From Porodaedalea pini (lineage: Eukaryota > Basidiomycota > Agaricomycetes > Hymenochaetales > Hymenochaetaceae): DNA of 64,000 nt. The number at the start of each line of letters is the position of its first letter. Position 1 is the first letter of the stretch. Location of the stretch: NCBI GenBank assembly GCA_002794775.1, contig NBAY01000039.1:62001-126000 (forward strand). The letters are read 5' to 3'. Below the pieces are notes generated by a model. That model was not told where the DNA came from. It did not search any database and saw nothing but the letters and a program-made list of their open reading frames with translations. Made by a program: the position numbers and the translations under genes. Positions 10,685-24,700 of the stretch are shown here, piece after piece.

Positions 10685-13482
10685 TCAGAGGAAAGTGAAC
10701 TCCTCGTCGTCATCGCCATCGCCAGGCGTCTCTGGAACCTTCTCCTTCTTGCATGCAGTCGGGAGCTCGAAGTCCTAATAGTTTATCAAGAATTAATAAC
10801 TGTGATTGAAGGTAACGAGAATATACTTACGTTCGTGCGGATTCCTCCACCCCAGGGCGTGCGACCGTCAACGCGCGCGTTCTGGCCGAGACCGCGCTCG
10901 CTGAAGCCTTCCCATAGCAGGCAGAAGTTCTCGCCACCAGTGAGCACCTGGTCCGCCTGGATAATCGCATCTCGCGCATCAAAGAACGACGGCATGCATT
11001 TCTGCAATTTCATACCGTTGATAACCAGTCTATGAATTATTCATTGTCAACCTCAAACAAAGCAAGGAAAACAACGTAGAAAGAACGCACTGAGTGATCA
11101 GCGAGTTGCCGTGCTTCGGAACAAGCGGCTTCTGCTTGCCCTGTGCATCGAATTCTGCCGGGCGGTAGAAATCGCCTGTCGGTATTGTGCCGTTCTCCAG
11201 CGCAAGTGGCGGGAAGAGCGAATCTGAGTAGCCATGCTTGTCGATAAACTTCTGTGCTACGACCCAGAGGAGCTGTGCCCAAACTCCGCCGATCGAGTGC
11301 ACTTCCCAGTAACCAGGCTTGTCAAGCGTCTTGTACGTTATTGGGTTGATTGTGTCGTTCTGCACACGGTCATGTTAGTAGTGATGCTAGGAAAAATGCG
11401 GCAGGGACATACTAATGAATAAGGGTAGGAACGGATACCGCTTGGACGATTCGCCGCCCATGCGCCCATCGGGTAGTCAGAGTACGTGGATGTGCTCCTG
11501 ATCACGGTTGCGAAGAAGTCTAAAGAGAATGTATCAAAAAAAATCCACATTGAGATAGAAAACGACAGCATACCGCCCCAACCTTCGCCCATGCCGCCGC
11601 TTTCGCCCCAGCCAAGGCAGCCCGAGTTTGCCGGTCCACCAGTAAGACGAGTGCTCAGACCATGGCTAAGCTCGTGAATAACGATGCCTGCCTCAAGATC
11701 ACCGTCGCGGTACGGCTGCGCGGTGTTCCAGATGTACATGCGGCAGCGTCCGTTCTGACCGTCAGGTGGCGTCATGAAGTTTGCGTTGTTGTAGCCGCTA
11801 CCATCTTGCGCATTCGCAATCACAGCATCGCCTTCGCGCCCACCGCGCCCGAAGTTGTCCTGCTGGAAGTTGCCAGACTTCTCGTCAAACCCATAGCGGT
11901 AGTACAGGTCGTGGACGAGGTTGGTTGTGTAGAAGAGCTGCGTGACCGTGGTGTTGATGTACCTCTTGGCCTCAGCGAGTGAGTCGGAGCTGTCTCTCTC
12001 CTGAGGGTCGTATGTGTAGTTGAAATTCAGACTCGGACCAGCATCAGGACGATAGTTGTCCTCCCAGTTGTTCCGACCCTCCCAATTCTCATGCGCGAAG
12101 ACGTTGTTGCCCCAAGTCGTAGTGTAATTGTTGATCGTATCCTTCTTGAGGCCACGTCCCGCAGACTTCGGGTCATTCACCGCAGGAATTGAGTGCCAGC
12201 CAAGAGGGCTTGCGAGCTTGTCAGAACCCTCCTTCTCAATTGTACGGTTCCCACACTCAGGATCGTTGATACCCCAGGAGAACACATTGTACGTCGCTGA
12301 CTCCGCGCGCTCATCTTTCTTAGGCTTCTTCGGCGTCGGCGCGAGGTGTGCAGGGTCGTCTGAGGCATCTGAGGCCCAGTCGACGACGGAGACAATCTTG
12401 TGCGGGCGGTATGCGGAGACGGCCGCCTCGTACCAATTGTCATTCATCTCGACCTCGAGCTTCCAGACCAGAGTGAGGACCGTGCGGTCACCATCCGGCA
12501 CCTGCACGTACGCATGGTACGCTTTGACGGGATTGACCGTGTCGGGCACGTTCGCCAGCGACTCTACGGTGCGCGCGTCGCCGTCAGACGTAAAGTGAGT
12601 GTCGAAAGCAGAAGAAATGCCCTCAAGATACTCATCATAGCGCGACAAGATATCCTCCTGAAGGCCTTCGTCCGGTGTCGCCGCCAGCATGAACGTCAAG
12701 ACAGCGTCACGTGCTGAACCGAGGTCATTCCATGAGCCGCCTTGTTTATCAGCCAACAGGGTGGCAACGCGGTTGCCAGTAAGCTCCGCGCTACCACAGT
12801 TCGTAGAATAGATATGTTCCAGACGCTGGGCGAGGCTGCTCATATCGCTGAGCTTGCCCATGCGGACTTGGCCGTTCTCACCACTCAAAACGCGAAGGTC
12901 CTCTCTGAAGACACCATCCATAACCGAGCCGAGATGACGGCAGTTCGTCTCCCAAGGAGTAGCAAGACCTTGCTCGACTGCAGGGCTTGTGTAGGGTGCT
13001 GGGACAGAGCCACGATAGAACTAATTATATGTTTAGGGGTGCTCAGTACTAGAAAAAAAAAGCCAACTCACTGAATCACCATAAGATATCACGACACCGT
13101 CTTTGACATTTACATTGATAAGACCATCAGAGACCTCCAGCCCATTGATACGCTGGCGGAAGTAAACATGCGTAACACCAGTGTGGTCGTCCGTGTAAGA
13201 GTCGCGGCGCAGCTCGTAGTTGCTCGACTCGCTGAGCTGCCCGTCGCTGCGGAGGAGTTGGTTTACAAATGCTTCCGCAGTCTCGAATGGCTCATCCTTC
13301 CCCGCCGCGAAGCCCTGGAAGGCTTGTTCAGGAGACGTCTTGAACACAGCATGAGGAATGTCAGGCCCGAAACCGAGCGACTTGCGCATGCGGCCTTCAA
13401 CGTGGGCGGAGCCAGTGTTCAACTGGGCAAGTGCGCCCGTCATGGCGAGCGCCACGAGCGACGCAGTGATTGGAATGCGCAT
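10685..13482 (-). CDS. Secreted M36 metalloprotease (fungalysin)
   Basis: Exons on the minus strand: 13482-13072, 13020-11574, 11519-11413, 11359-11091, 11029-10831, 10774-10685; phases agree, 840 residues. It is a zinc endopeptidase made as a secreted proenzyme. The signal peptide is MRIPITASLVALAMTGALA. The FTP-type propeptide runs to about residue 270 (THVYFRQRINGLEVSDGLIN; YHAYVQVPDGDRTVLTLVWK). The catalytic zinc site is HELSHGLSTRLTGG (HExxH), with the downstream third ligand in GGMGEGWGDFFATV. The C-terminus NSLITQLVINGMKLQKC and DARDAIIQADQVL is typical. It is about 200 residues longer than well-known fungalysins (about 630); most of the excess is around residues 155-245 of the propeptide. 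The last residues are acidic (GDGDDEEFTFL). Confidence 0.95.
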
Positions 13483-13914
13483 AGCGGTGAAAGAGAGTTT
13501 ATGGATGATGGGTGTGTTGCGCTGGCTGAACCTCTCTCCCCTCTAGAGACGTGGTGATGTTGGTGGGAGGAATGAGAGGAGTGCAAGCTCCCCTATCGGA
13601 CGCGGTCGTCCGTTTTGAGGTAAGCGCTGCGCGTCGATCGCGTAAGGACTACCTCTTTAGGCAACTTGATCGCCTAAGACGCGGCGCGTCGGTCGCGTGA
13701 CTTTACTAACTCAGCTTGCTTGCAAGTTGCAACGTTCTAGGGTCGAACATCCTGGACGGCGGGAGAAAGAGGATTCGGCTTTTCTGGCAGGACAAAGAGA
13801 CCCACTGCAGCAACATATGCTCAGAGGAAGTGCATACGCTTCTTTGATTATGAAATTCTGGACTGAATAAACTAGCAAGAGTACTCCAAACCGTCAACGA
13901 ATTTATATTCGGCA
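13483..13914. other. Spacer: M36 promoter and BNR_4 gene 3' side
   Basis: Contains the upstream region of the M36 gene and the 3' flank of the BNR_4-like gene. GC-rich near-repeats of the type gatcgcgtaag / gatcgcctaag / ggtcgcgtga occur at 13630-13700 and could be operator-like, but no factor can be named. Confidence 0.35.
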
Positions 13915-15863
13915 TCAAGGTCCACTCAAATCAAGGTCAAACACTTCCACATTTGTCCCATTGACAAGGAACAAGCTGAGAACACCATCCCCATCACCAC
14001 CCTCATTCGCAGTAATCAGCCTATACCGATCAAACAGCGGCTCGGCCGCACAGCCTGAGTCCACCTCCCACACAACCACCCAGTCCCTAAAATGGCCCTG
14101 CGCAGAGCTCGCGAGGATGCTGAGTGCGCTCGAGTTTGCCGTGTTTGAGGGGAGCAGTGCGAAGAGCGACGATCCACGCGCCAGGATCTTGCCTCGCTTG
14201 CCGATGACGGTCGGCGTACCCGTAATATTATTCACACTTGCTGGAGTCAGTTCGGACGGTAGCGGAAGAGCTGTGCGTGTCCAGTGTGCAGTTGTGCTGC
14301 GCCAGTAATGATACCACTGCTCCACACCAGTCGTGTTCTCGCGATTGAGCACGTGAAGACGCCCCTCGCTGTCGACCGTCTGCGCTTCCTGATTGAGAAT
14401 GCCCCTTCGGCAGGATGCCTGTCAGCCGTTTATCACTACAGGCATGTTTGGAGACAACACTTACCCATATTTAGGGATACTGAAGACGGTGATACCCGCT
14501 GCTGAGGGAAGAACGGGCCATTGCGCAGAAAGGTTGGCAATCGTCTGGTTCCAGTTATTCTGCCAGGTTGCTCCGAGGTCGTAACTGAGCGCGTAGTCCA
14601 TGTCGTGATTCTATAAAGCGAGTCAGAAGACCGTTTTAGAATACAATCAAGAGCAGGACATGCATTCTCTGGGCCGTTCGGACCAGCTTCGACGGCCACG
14701 TTCTGGCCAGTATCGTTAACGTAGTCGCGATACGTCCTGACAGTCAATTTCAGAGCACTGCGTTGGGATTATATGAGAGAATGTACCATGATACGTGCAG
14801 TGCTCCCTGGGGATCAAAATCGAGGCCGTTGATGTATGCATTATCTACACTTCATCAGCCCTGAGTTCCTTTCCAGTTCACAAAGGATGATGACACACTG
14901 TTTACGCCCTTCAGACAGACAACACACATATCAGTAACAGGTTGATAATCGAGGAGTATGGGTCTCATACCTCAAGGTACTTCCCAACCTGAGCCCATCC
15001 CTCATTCGGCGTATACGCGTATAGCCAGTCATCTCCGAGTCCGGAACGACCAACACGCAGCTCGAGCAACAGATCTGCCTTAGAGCCTGACGCCGCCTTC
15101 GCAGCAGCAGGAAGAGACAGGAAGCGCGGATATGTTATATTTATAAAGTACACGGATTTGTCCAGGCCTTCAAGGCCCGGGAGGTAGTCCTACAAACGAT
15201 TCCAGCATGACTTCAAAAACGCTTATATCGTTATAGTGTGGCTTACCAGGACATCGCCGAAGATATCCGCAGTCCATGTGACGTTCTGCGGGCTTGTAGC
15301 GACTCCAACTTGAGAAATGCGATAATGTAGGTCGTCGTCATGTTGGTCAAAACCGAGATGGAGCGTGCCATCTGTATGAGAGATTCCAAGAGATATACTT
15401 TCAAGGCAATATCTCAACAAATTCTGTTTCTCTTGAGGGTAAGGAGAGAAAGCACGTACATGTCATGCCCGTCATCCAAAGTCTGGTTATAATCCGTCAG
15501 CGTCAGCTTCTCCCATGTCGATGTCGAATTCGTAGAATTTGACGATGATAGGTCGCGTCGCGCGACGGTAACATATCTAACTGACGCATTCGAAGAGGTG
15601 CTTGCGTCGTAGAATGCAGCATATTGAAACCCTTAGAACGTGTTATTATCCAGCTATACTCGTATATTTCGTTGATGACAAAGGTAAGACGTACCATTGA
15701 ACGTCACCAATGGGTCTTGCTGGAAGGACTCGCCGTTTAGTCTGTTAACAGTCTGCGGGTCTTCTCCGAGGACAGAAGAACCTAAGACACTGATATTTCC
15801 AGTAGCAGCGACCAAGGAAGACGAGAGAGCAAAATAAAGCAGGGCAGTCAGAACACGGCGCAT
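13915..15863 (-). CDS. Secreted BNR_4-like beta-propeller protein
   Basis: Nine exons on the minus strand: 15863-15695, 15631-15460, 15397-15247, 15189-14971, 14908-14899, 14844-14787, 14736-14664, 14610-14465, 14404-13915; phases agree, 495 residues. Exon 5 is just 10 nt and the intron 14663-14611 starts with GC. The signal peptide is MRRVLTALLYFALSSSLVAA. Motifs of the BNR_4 (BNR-repeat) family are present: DGHDIISLGISHTDGTLHLG, GVNNNAYINGLDFDPQGALH, WTYRDYV and NNHDMDYALSYDLGATW. The short exon is needed to complete GVNNNAYINGL, which is the best support for it. Such proteins are sialidase-like propellers, some related to polysaccharide lyases; the actual substrate cannot be told. Many N-glycosylation sites (NST, NSS, NTS). 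Confidence 0.88.
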
Positions 15864-16213
15864 ATTTGATCTCGTCTTGACGGAGGGTAGGGCAGGGGAC
15901 GTGAGAGTGCCTCATCATGAAAATAGGGGAACTTAAGCATTCTTGAGAGTGCATCATGAGGTATTCAGCTAATGGAGAAAAGGGACGCGTAGCTGAGCGC
16001 GGTCCGCCAACGGTCTTATGATGCGACGCGAAGCTCACGTGGCATAGATTGACGCGTCAAAGCGCTACGCTTCCGAGATTGAAGCGTACCGACATAAGCA
16101 TGAAACAATTAAAATCTGACTTTGCCTGGTGCTGGAATTCGTGAAATAAATTGATACAGGTGCACCTCTTCCCTTCTTCTCTTTGAGTTAAAATATATCA
16201 GTGCTGAGCATCT
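15864..16213. other. Spacer: BNR_4 gene promoter
   Basis: Upstream region of the BNR_4-like gene and 3' flank of the sulfhydrylase gene. No clear TATA box for the BNR_4 gene and no other signal found. Confidence 0.4.
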
Positions 16214-17930
<1,717 letters not shown>

Positions 17931-18007
17931 TTGCGCTGGCCGTAGCGTTGAAAGTATATTAGTCGTTGGCTGGGATGGGAATGTCAATAACGGGTTGCTT
18001 TAGCGAG

Positions 18008-18015
18008 TATTTATA
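18008..18015 (-). promoter_or_regulatory. TATA box of the sulfhydrylase gene
   Basis: TATAAATA on the minus strand, 78 bp before the ATG at 17930. Confidence 0.55.
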
Positions 18016-18370
18016 CGCCCGTCGTCAAGAGTGGATCGTATATGGGCTTATTCGTCCACTGAGACGTCGAGCGCTGAGCACGCCATCAGTGGCCATTTTT
18101 GTGCCTCCGACACTCGCATGACCACTCCTGATATCGTGAATTCAGTTGTCGAGACCAATGAGATTGCCCCTTTTCTGAAACGGCGCGATTCTAAGGTGCC
18201 TAGGTTGTATAAGCGCAAGACCGGTGCTTGGATTCATGGAAGTTCAGCTTGAGAGAAATTTGAAAATAGATATTGTCTTTATGGACGTAAGTCACGGGAC
18301 CTGCTGTCCTCGTCAATGACGCGTGGTGCGCTCCAGGCAAGCTCAATACCGTCAACTACCATCCGCTAAC
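18016..18370. other. Divergent spacer, sulfhydrylase and Rab genes
   Basis: Common upstream region. A tight-spacing cgtgacgtaag-like motif is absent; gtaagtcacgggacc (18286-18300) contains cacg, a partial bHLH-type site of the kind used in sulfur regulation, but this is weak. Confidence 0.3.
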
Positions 18371-19223
18371 ATGCCGCCCTCAACATCTAAGACGGCGGAC
18401 TCCTCTCCTATAAATGTCAAACTCTTGCTCATTGGAAACTCAAGCGTCGGCAAGAGCAGCTTGCTACTTCGCTTCTCCGACGAGCAGTGGCTTCCGGAAG
18501 ACGAGGCCAGCGCGACTATTGGAGTCGATTTCCGCGTGCATAAGATGGAAATCAATGGCCGTAAGGTCAAGCTTAGTATATGGGTACGCTCCTTCATAAT
18601 AATTTTGTCTCCGGGTTGAATCTGATTCGATGAAATTTTCAGGACACGGCTGGACAGGAGCGCTTCCGCACTATAACGTCCTCGTATTACCGTGGAGCAC
18701 AGGGGATTATTCTAGGTCAGCTGAATTCGGCACTACAACCACAAATTCTGATGTTCTCATTACGGCATGAATAGTGTACGATGTAGCAAACCGTGAAACC
18801 TTTGACGCGCTCCCGCGGTGGTACTCCGAACTCGAGACATATGTCTCCAGTTCAGTAGTAAAGATCGTCGTCGGCAACAAAGTTGACAAAGTATGCATAT
18901 TTTAATTTCATAAAATAGCTCAGATTCTGAATTGTGTTTATCAGGAATTTTCACGGCAAGTGTCCACCTCCGAAGGTGCTGCTTTCGCAGAACGCATGGG
19001 CTCGCTCTTCGTCGAGGCATCCGCTAAGACCGCCGTTGGCGTTCGCGAAGCTTTCACAGACGTCGTCACTCGTATTCTCGATACACCAGAGCTCTGGACG
19101 CCCGTTAATAATGTCACGCCTGACCGAAATGCTGTCCTCAGGAGTGGCAACAATCGGATGCCTGGCAACATCGACCTTAATGCGGATGCGCCGAACGAGG
19201 GGGGCGGCGGATGCTCGTGTTAG
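18371..19223 (+). CDS. Rab18-type small GTPase
   Basis: Four exons: 18371-18583, 18643-18715, 18775-18890, 18945-19223; 226 residues. It is a membrane-trafficking GTPase, peripherally attached to ER or lipid-droplet membranes in the Rab18/RabC group. All nucleotide motifs are present: [18 protein letters not shown] (G1), TIGVDF (effector loop), [20 protein letters not shown] (G3), VGNKVDKE (G4; NKxD) and EASAKTA (G5). The C-terminal GGGGCSC is a double-cysteine prenylation signal. The [20 protein letters not shown] and DTPELW motifs match Rab18 better than Rab1 or Rab8. It converges with the 19570 gene. Confidence 0.93.
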
Positions 19224-19569
19224 AGATAGGGGAGACGAAACGGGTCGCACATCGATACACTCCCCTCCCGCTTTTCCCTAGTCATTACAGCGCCTTGATG
19301 ATTTCACGACTTCCATAATTTGCTTTTCCTGTCACTCGGCATATACATACTGTACGTCCTGCTTATACCCAGTAATCTGTATACTCCTGCTTTCTTGCGC
19401 ACACCTACACGACTGGGTTCCTGTACAACACCAATATACGTACGTTCTCGTTCATGCACACTAAATTATCACGACTTGTGACGACTTATAGCTGGACTGC
19501 TTCTCTTCCGCTTGAAGGAATGCCTTTAAAGTAGACGTCCGGTGCTTGTGAACTCGCAGAAGCATCGGG
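19224..19569. other. Convergent 3' flanks
   Basis: 3' regions of the Rab gene and the minus-strand gene ending at 19570. No gene seen. Confidence 0.5.
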
Positions 19570-20361
19570 CTACTCGGTGTCGCTCTCAAGCCCATTATGA
19601 ACGAAGAGCATCTGAATGTATTGTCTGACACGCTCCTCGTCTGGCGTGTGAGGTGATTGTGGTCGCATGCACACCAGTGCAAGCTCGGGCAGAGGCGGAT
19701 ATTGTGTAACCTGAATAGAGGCATACGAGAAGGGTGTTTTTTGCTATCTCACACGGCGGCCAAGCTCTCGGGGTAAGTCGCATCACAGAATGAGTACTTG
19801 AGGCTAAGGAAGTGACGGACGCTCGTCTCTTGCTGAGTGGGTGTTCACGAAAACCCGTTTTAAACCGCTTCGATGTGATTTCGCGCTGCGCTAGTATAAA
19901 GAATTTCATAAGGAGTCTACTCAGATGGACAAGATTGTGTGAGATATCGGAGGAAAACGCGAAGAAGACCTGTATCACAGTGCAGAAGAGAAGCATTCGT
20001 GCGGGACAGACGGGCTTGTGATTTGCTAGCCTGCCATTGGAGGGACGAAGGAAAGAGACGGAACAACAGCAGTTAGGCGACTCCTTTTGACCAAGTAAAT
20101 GTAGGTCTTGCTAGCGCCGAAACGAAATCAGTTGGATATCGGGAACTGTGAGAGTAGAAGTTATTGATCCGCGCCGGATATTCAAGGCTAGATAAGTGCT
20201 GAGAGTGAAATCGTCCTTAGAGTTCTGCTACGCACAGGCGCGAGCTGTAGGGTGTAAAAATACGCTCGAGTAAGCCGAAATAACGGACAGATGGAAGTAA
20301 GCCATGAGCAATTGGAAAGGAAGAGGAAGTCTTCCGTTTACAGACCTCTCGTCATGCGCAT
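19570..20361 (-). CDS. Unknown small protein, multi-exon, 5' end unresolved
   Basis: Well-supported exons on the minus strand: 20198-20092, 20030-19970, 19916-19866, 19832-19755, 19710-19570. Phases agree and give 145 residues ending NGLESDTE. Readable parts include HLSSLEYPARINNFYSHSSR, ALARPTFTWLANHKPVCPAR, TPYEILYTSAARNHIEAQET, SLKYSFCDATYPESLAAVTQ and YPPLPELALVCMRPQSPHTP. The first coding exon is unclear: an ATG at 20361 (MRMTR) followed by a donor is the best candidate but does not join in phase with what I can see. No signal peptide, membrane segment or known motif. It lies between Rab18 and CFIm25. I do not recognise a family. Confidence 0.6.
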
Positions 20362-20605
20362 GCGATTGACTCGTGGTCGCGAATGTGGCAGAGGAGATTT
20401 GTTGTGAATCAAAAATGCTGAAGATGGGTTAAGAAATGCAAGAAGAGCTTTGAAAACCGGAGGCGACCTCGTTTATTGACACGTACTTCAAGCCGGATCG
20501 AGCTTGGGTCTTACAATGCAACGGCGGATGAGACATATCAACGAGGACTTTATTGCTACACTGACAAGGAATCGCAAAAGGACGATAGAATGAAAGAATC
20601 CAGAT

Positions 20606-21613
<1,008 letters not shown>

Positions 21614-21775
21614 TGTCGAGGTTTGTAGAGGCCGCCGCGGTGTTGAGGAGCAAGTTAAGACGACGCGTCGATGCACTTTACGGTCATCACGTGCGTCTAA
21701 GTTTATAAGAGACTCCATGCAAGCCTCCCTTTCGGGTCCGGCGGTCCTGATTGACGTCCATCGTCTTTGCCCGCT
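21614..21775. promoter_or_regulatory. Shared divergent promoter, CFIm25 and dsRBM-like gene
   Basis: 162 bp between opposite start codons. Both products look like RNA-binding proteins, so joint expression is plausible. gtttataaga at 21700-21709 is a TATA-like stretch; direction uncertain. Confidence 0.55.
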
Positions 21776-24700
21776 ATGAGTGCTCTCGCTGGAAGTCGCA
21801 CGAGCATGCCGACGCTGCCACTGCATCCCAATGTGCTGTTGAACGACAGCGAGCGCATCATGGAAGGGCCCTTCTGCATCGTTTCGCAGAGTCTTTTGAG
21901 CCTCGGGTCATGTCCTATCGAGAACCTCGCCCACTCACCCAAGGCGGATCTAGAAGGATTTGACCTGCTCTATGTCTCTTCGGACCTCGACGTGCCTCCT
22001 GGCTCGTCCCAACCACCGTCTGATTTAGGCCCGGTGGTTTCGGACGACAAGGAGAGCCAGAAAGCGTCCTCTTCTATGCAATTCGTTGCCCAGCTGCACC
22101 AGACCTGCGTTGGAGCATTTGGTAATTCCGAAGCCTTGAAGTTCGAATTTCTTGAAGAACCTGGTCGAGAAGATAGTAAGTGCTTAGCTTCATGTCACTT
22201 CTTTGACGTGCTCTCCATTTTCCTACTCTTTCAAATACCTGTCCTGCTTTGATACTTACTTGTCCAATTCAAATGGCACGCTCTTGCGTGGTCCTATAGC
22301 ACTGGACAAAATCCCAAGTGATTACCCTTGGCACTTCTTCTCTGCTCATGCTGTCACTCTTTCTTTTCTTTCTGTTTTTCTCCGAAAGTCTCATGGCCCT
22401 CGCCTATCTTCATTCTTTCTAACATGTCTCCTCTTTTGTCTCCATCATCTTCAGAGAAACAGTGCATTCTGACGATAACGAGACCGAATGGACAAACTCG
22501 ATCGTACACTACGGAACGCGAGTTTTCGCGGAAGAGCGACGCCAAAGCCCGTGCTGCAACTATCGCAATAGAAATGGGGGCTGTTGATTTCATCTTGCAT
22601 GGAAATAAGGATGCCTCATATTCGCGTTCAAAGCTCATCCTTGCTCCTCTGGATAGCACGATGGCTAACAAGTCAGAAATCAAGGCCAAGGAGGACTCCA
22701 CTGCACCCGAAGAGATAGAGGACGATACGAGCAAGCAGATTGAAGCTCTTTGCGTGGAGTGGAGAGCCAGCCAGGTGCAACCTCGTTGGGTGTTCTTCCA
22801 GGAACATAAATTGTCACCATGTAAGTCACATAAAAAAAGTTCGTCTTTAGCGTTGCATTGATGCCATAGATTCAGCTTGGGGCTGTGTATTGGTTGTCGA
22901 GCTCTCGCTTCACTCACAGCGTCTTTATTCAGTCGACACAGTTTATAATTCACAGCCATTGGCAAAGAAGGCGTGTTCTGAGGCTGCAGTCCGCCAGGGT
23001 ATTGTTGACTTTATCAAATACGGGAACGGCCAAACAGCACCTGCACCTACTGTAGTGGATCCTCTCAACAGTGTGCTTTTGAAGCGAGAACCAGATATTG
23101 ATAGGAAAGGGCGTACAGCAGCTATTTCTCTACAGGCATTCTTTGATAGCCTTCCGAAGCCATTTCCCGAACCCGTCGCTGATAAGACAGTTGCAAACCT
23201 CAATGCACCCGGCATGCTTAATACAACTCTTCAGCTTGCTAAAGGTGCACGTCTGAGTTTGCAATTCTTCTTCCTCAACGACAATGGTCGTGCGTTGCAT
23301 TTGTTATCCGCTTGATATTGCATTTGCTCAGCTTCCTCCATCAGTGCACGGGAGCATTATTCGTTTGTTTAGACCTCAGGAAACGAAGACGTACATGGTT
23401 GATACCAGATTTTCTAAACGATCGGATGCAAAGGCAGCAGTCTGTCTTCAAGCGATGTCGCAAGGTATCAGCGAGTACATCCGCTCTCTTGCGGCTGCTG
23501 TTGACAACAAGGTTACGCCGGAGATGCGAAAGCGGGTGAATGAGCAGATTCTTCCAATTCTTGGATCTGAATATGGGAAACTAAGACATGGAATGCATCC
23601 CGCATATGACTACGACCATGACCAAGGCGGTGAGCGGCTCATGCAACCTTCGTTACTTGTTATATCTACTCAAAATACTGTACCTTTTAGCTTTTAGTTG
23701 CACGATGACGCTTTCCCTTTCGGCTGACCCGAAACCGGAGGAAACTAAGTCCTGGTCCGTTAAGCCAGAGTACCGCACAAAGACGGACGCGAAGATAGCT
23801 GTAGTATTTGCTGCTGGAGTAGAGGCCATCGAATTCGTGCGCTTTTGCGGAGAGCCTCCGCCTCCTGATCATGATCCATTCAAACCGTACAGACGTAAGG
23901 AGCAGCCTCAGGATGCGCAGAAGTCCAAGCGAGAGAACTCTGTAGAACAACGATCAAATGGGGTTCCTAAGCGTCCACTTACTGCAAGTGGTTTAGTGCG
24001 GCTTGGTCTCCCTATGACGCCTCTTCTCGAGACGAAAGAAGAGGCAAAGGCGCGTCAGATGGCGGCGTCGAGGTGGCAGCATGCTGAGCTTTCTCCGCCG
24101 AGGCCCCCACGTCATCAGTCGTCATACTCCCGTGGCCCTCCGCAGCCTCCCGCGCCAGTTCCTGGGCCCAGCCGTCAGTATGAACCTCTACGGAAAGGAC
24201 CGCCTTTTTCGCGCTCATCGTACGAGGTTTCGGCTGCAGCTGATGCTGCCATAGGCCGAGTAACCGGTCCCTCTGCTATGCCTACGTCGCCCGCTCAACC
24301 GCCACGACCTATTCTTCAACATACTCAACGTCACCCTCCTCCGGCTCCTCAATCACAAAATTACTTTCAATCAGCAGCCGCGCAGCTTCGACCACCGAGA
24401 AAATCCCAATTGCGTGCACAACCTTCTCAGCATTCCCTACCTTCGCAGCACCCGCCTTTTGTTGCCTCACAATCTCCTCAACAGAATACCCCACGACCCA
24501 CGTCACGACAAGCTCCGCAGGCTGCTCATCAAAGCTCGCAGCCAACACCGGCTCAGCCATCTCTACAATCTCAACAGTTCACGCCGTATGGCGCTGTTCC
24601 TCAACCCCAGCAAACTGTTCCCCAGCACCCGTCGCCTTATCCCTCCGGTCCGTACCCCGCAGGATACGTACAGCAGCCTTATCCATATCCCATGCAGCAG

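Noticed and set aside
11662..12717. Long plus-strand ORFs opposite the M36 protease
   Set aside because: They are antisense shadows of strongly conserved protease exons; no domain, and codon pattern follows the minus strand.
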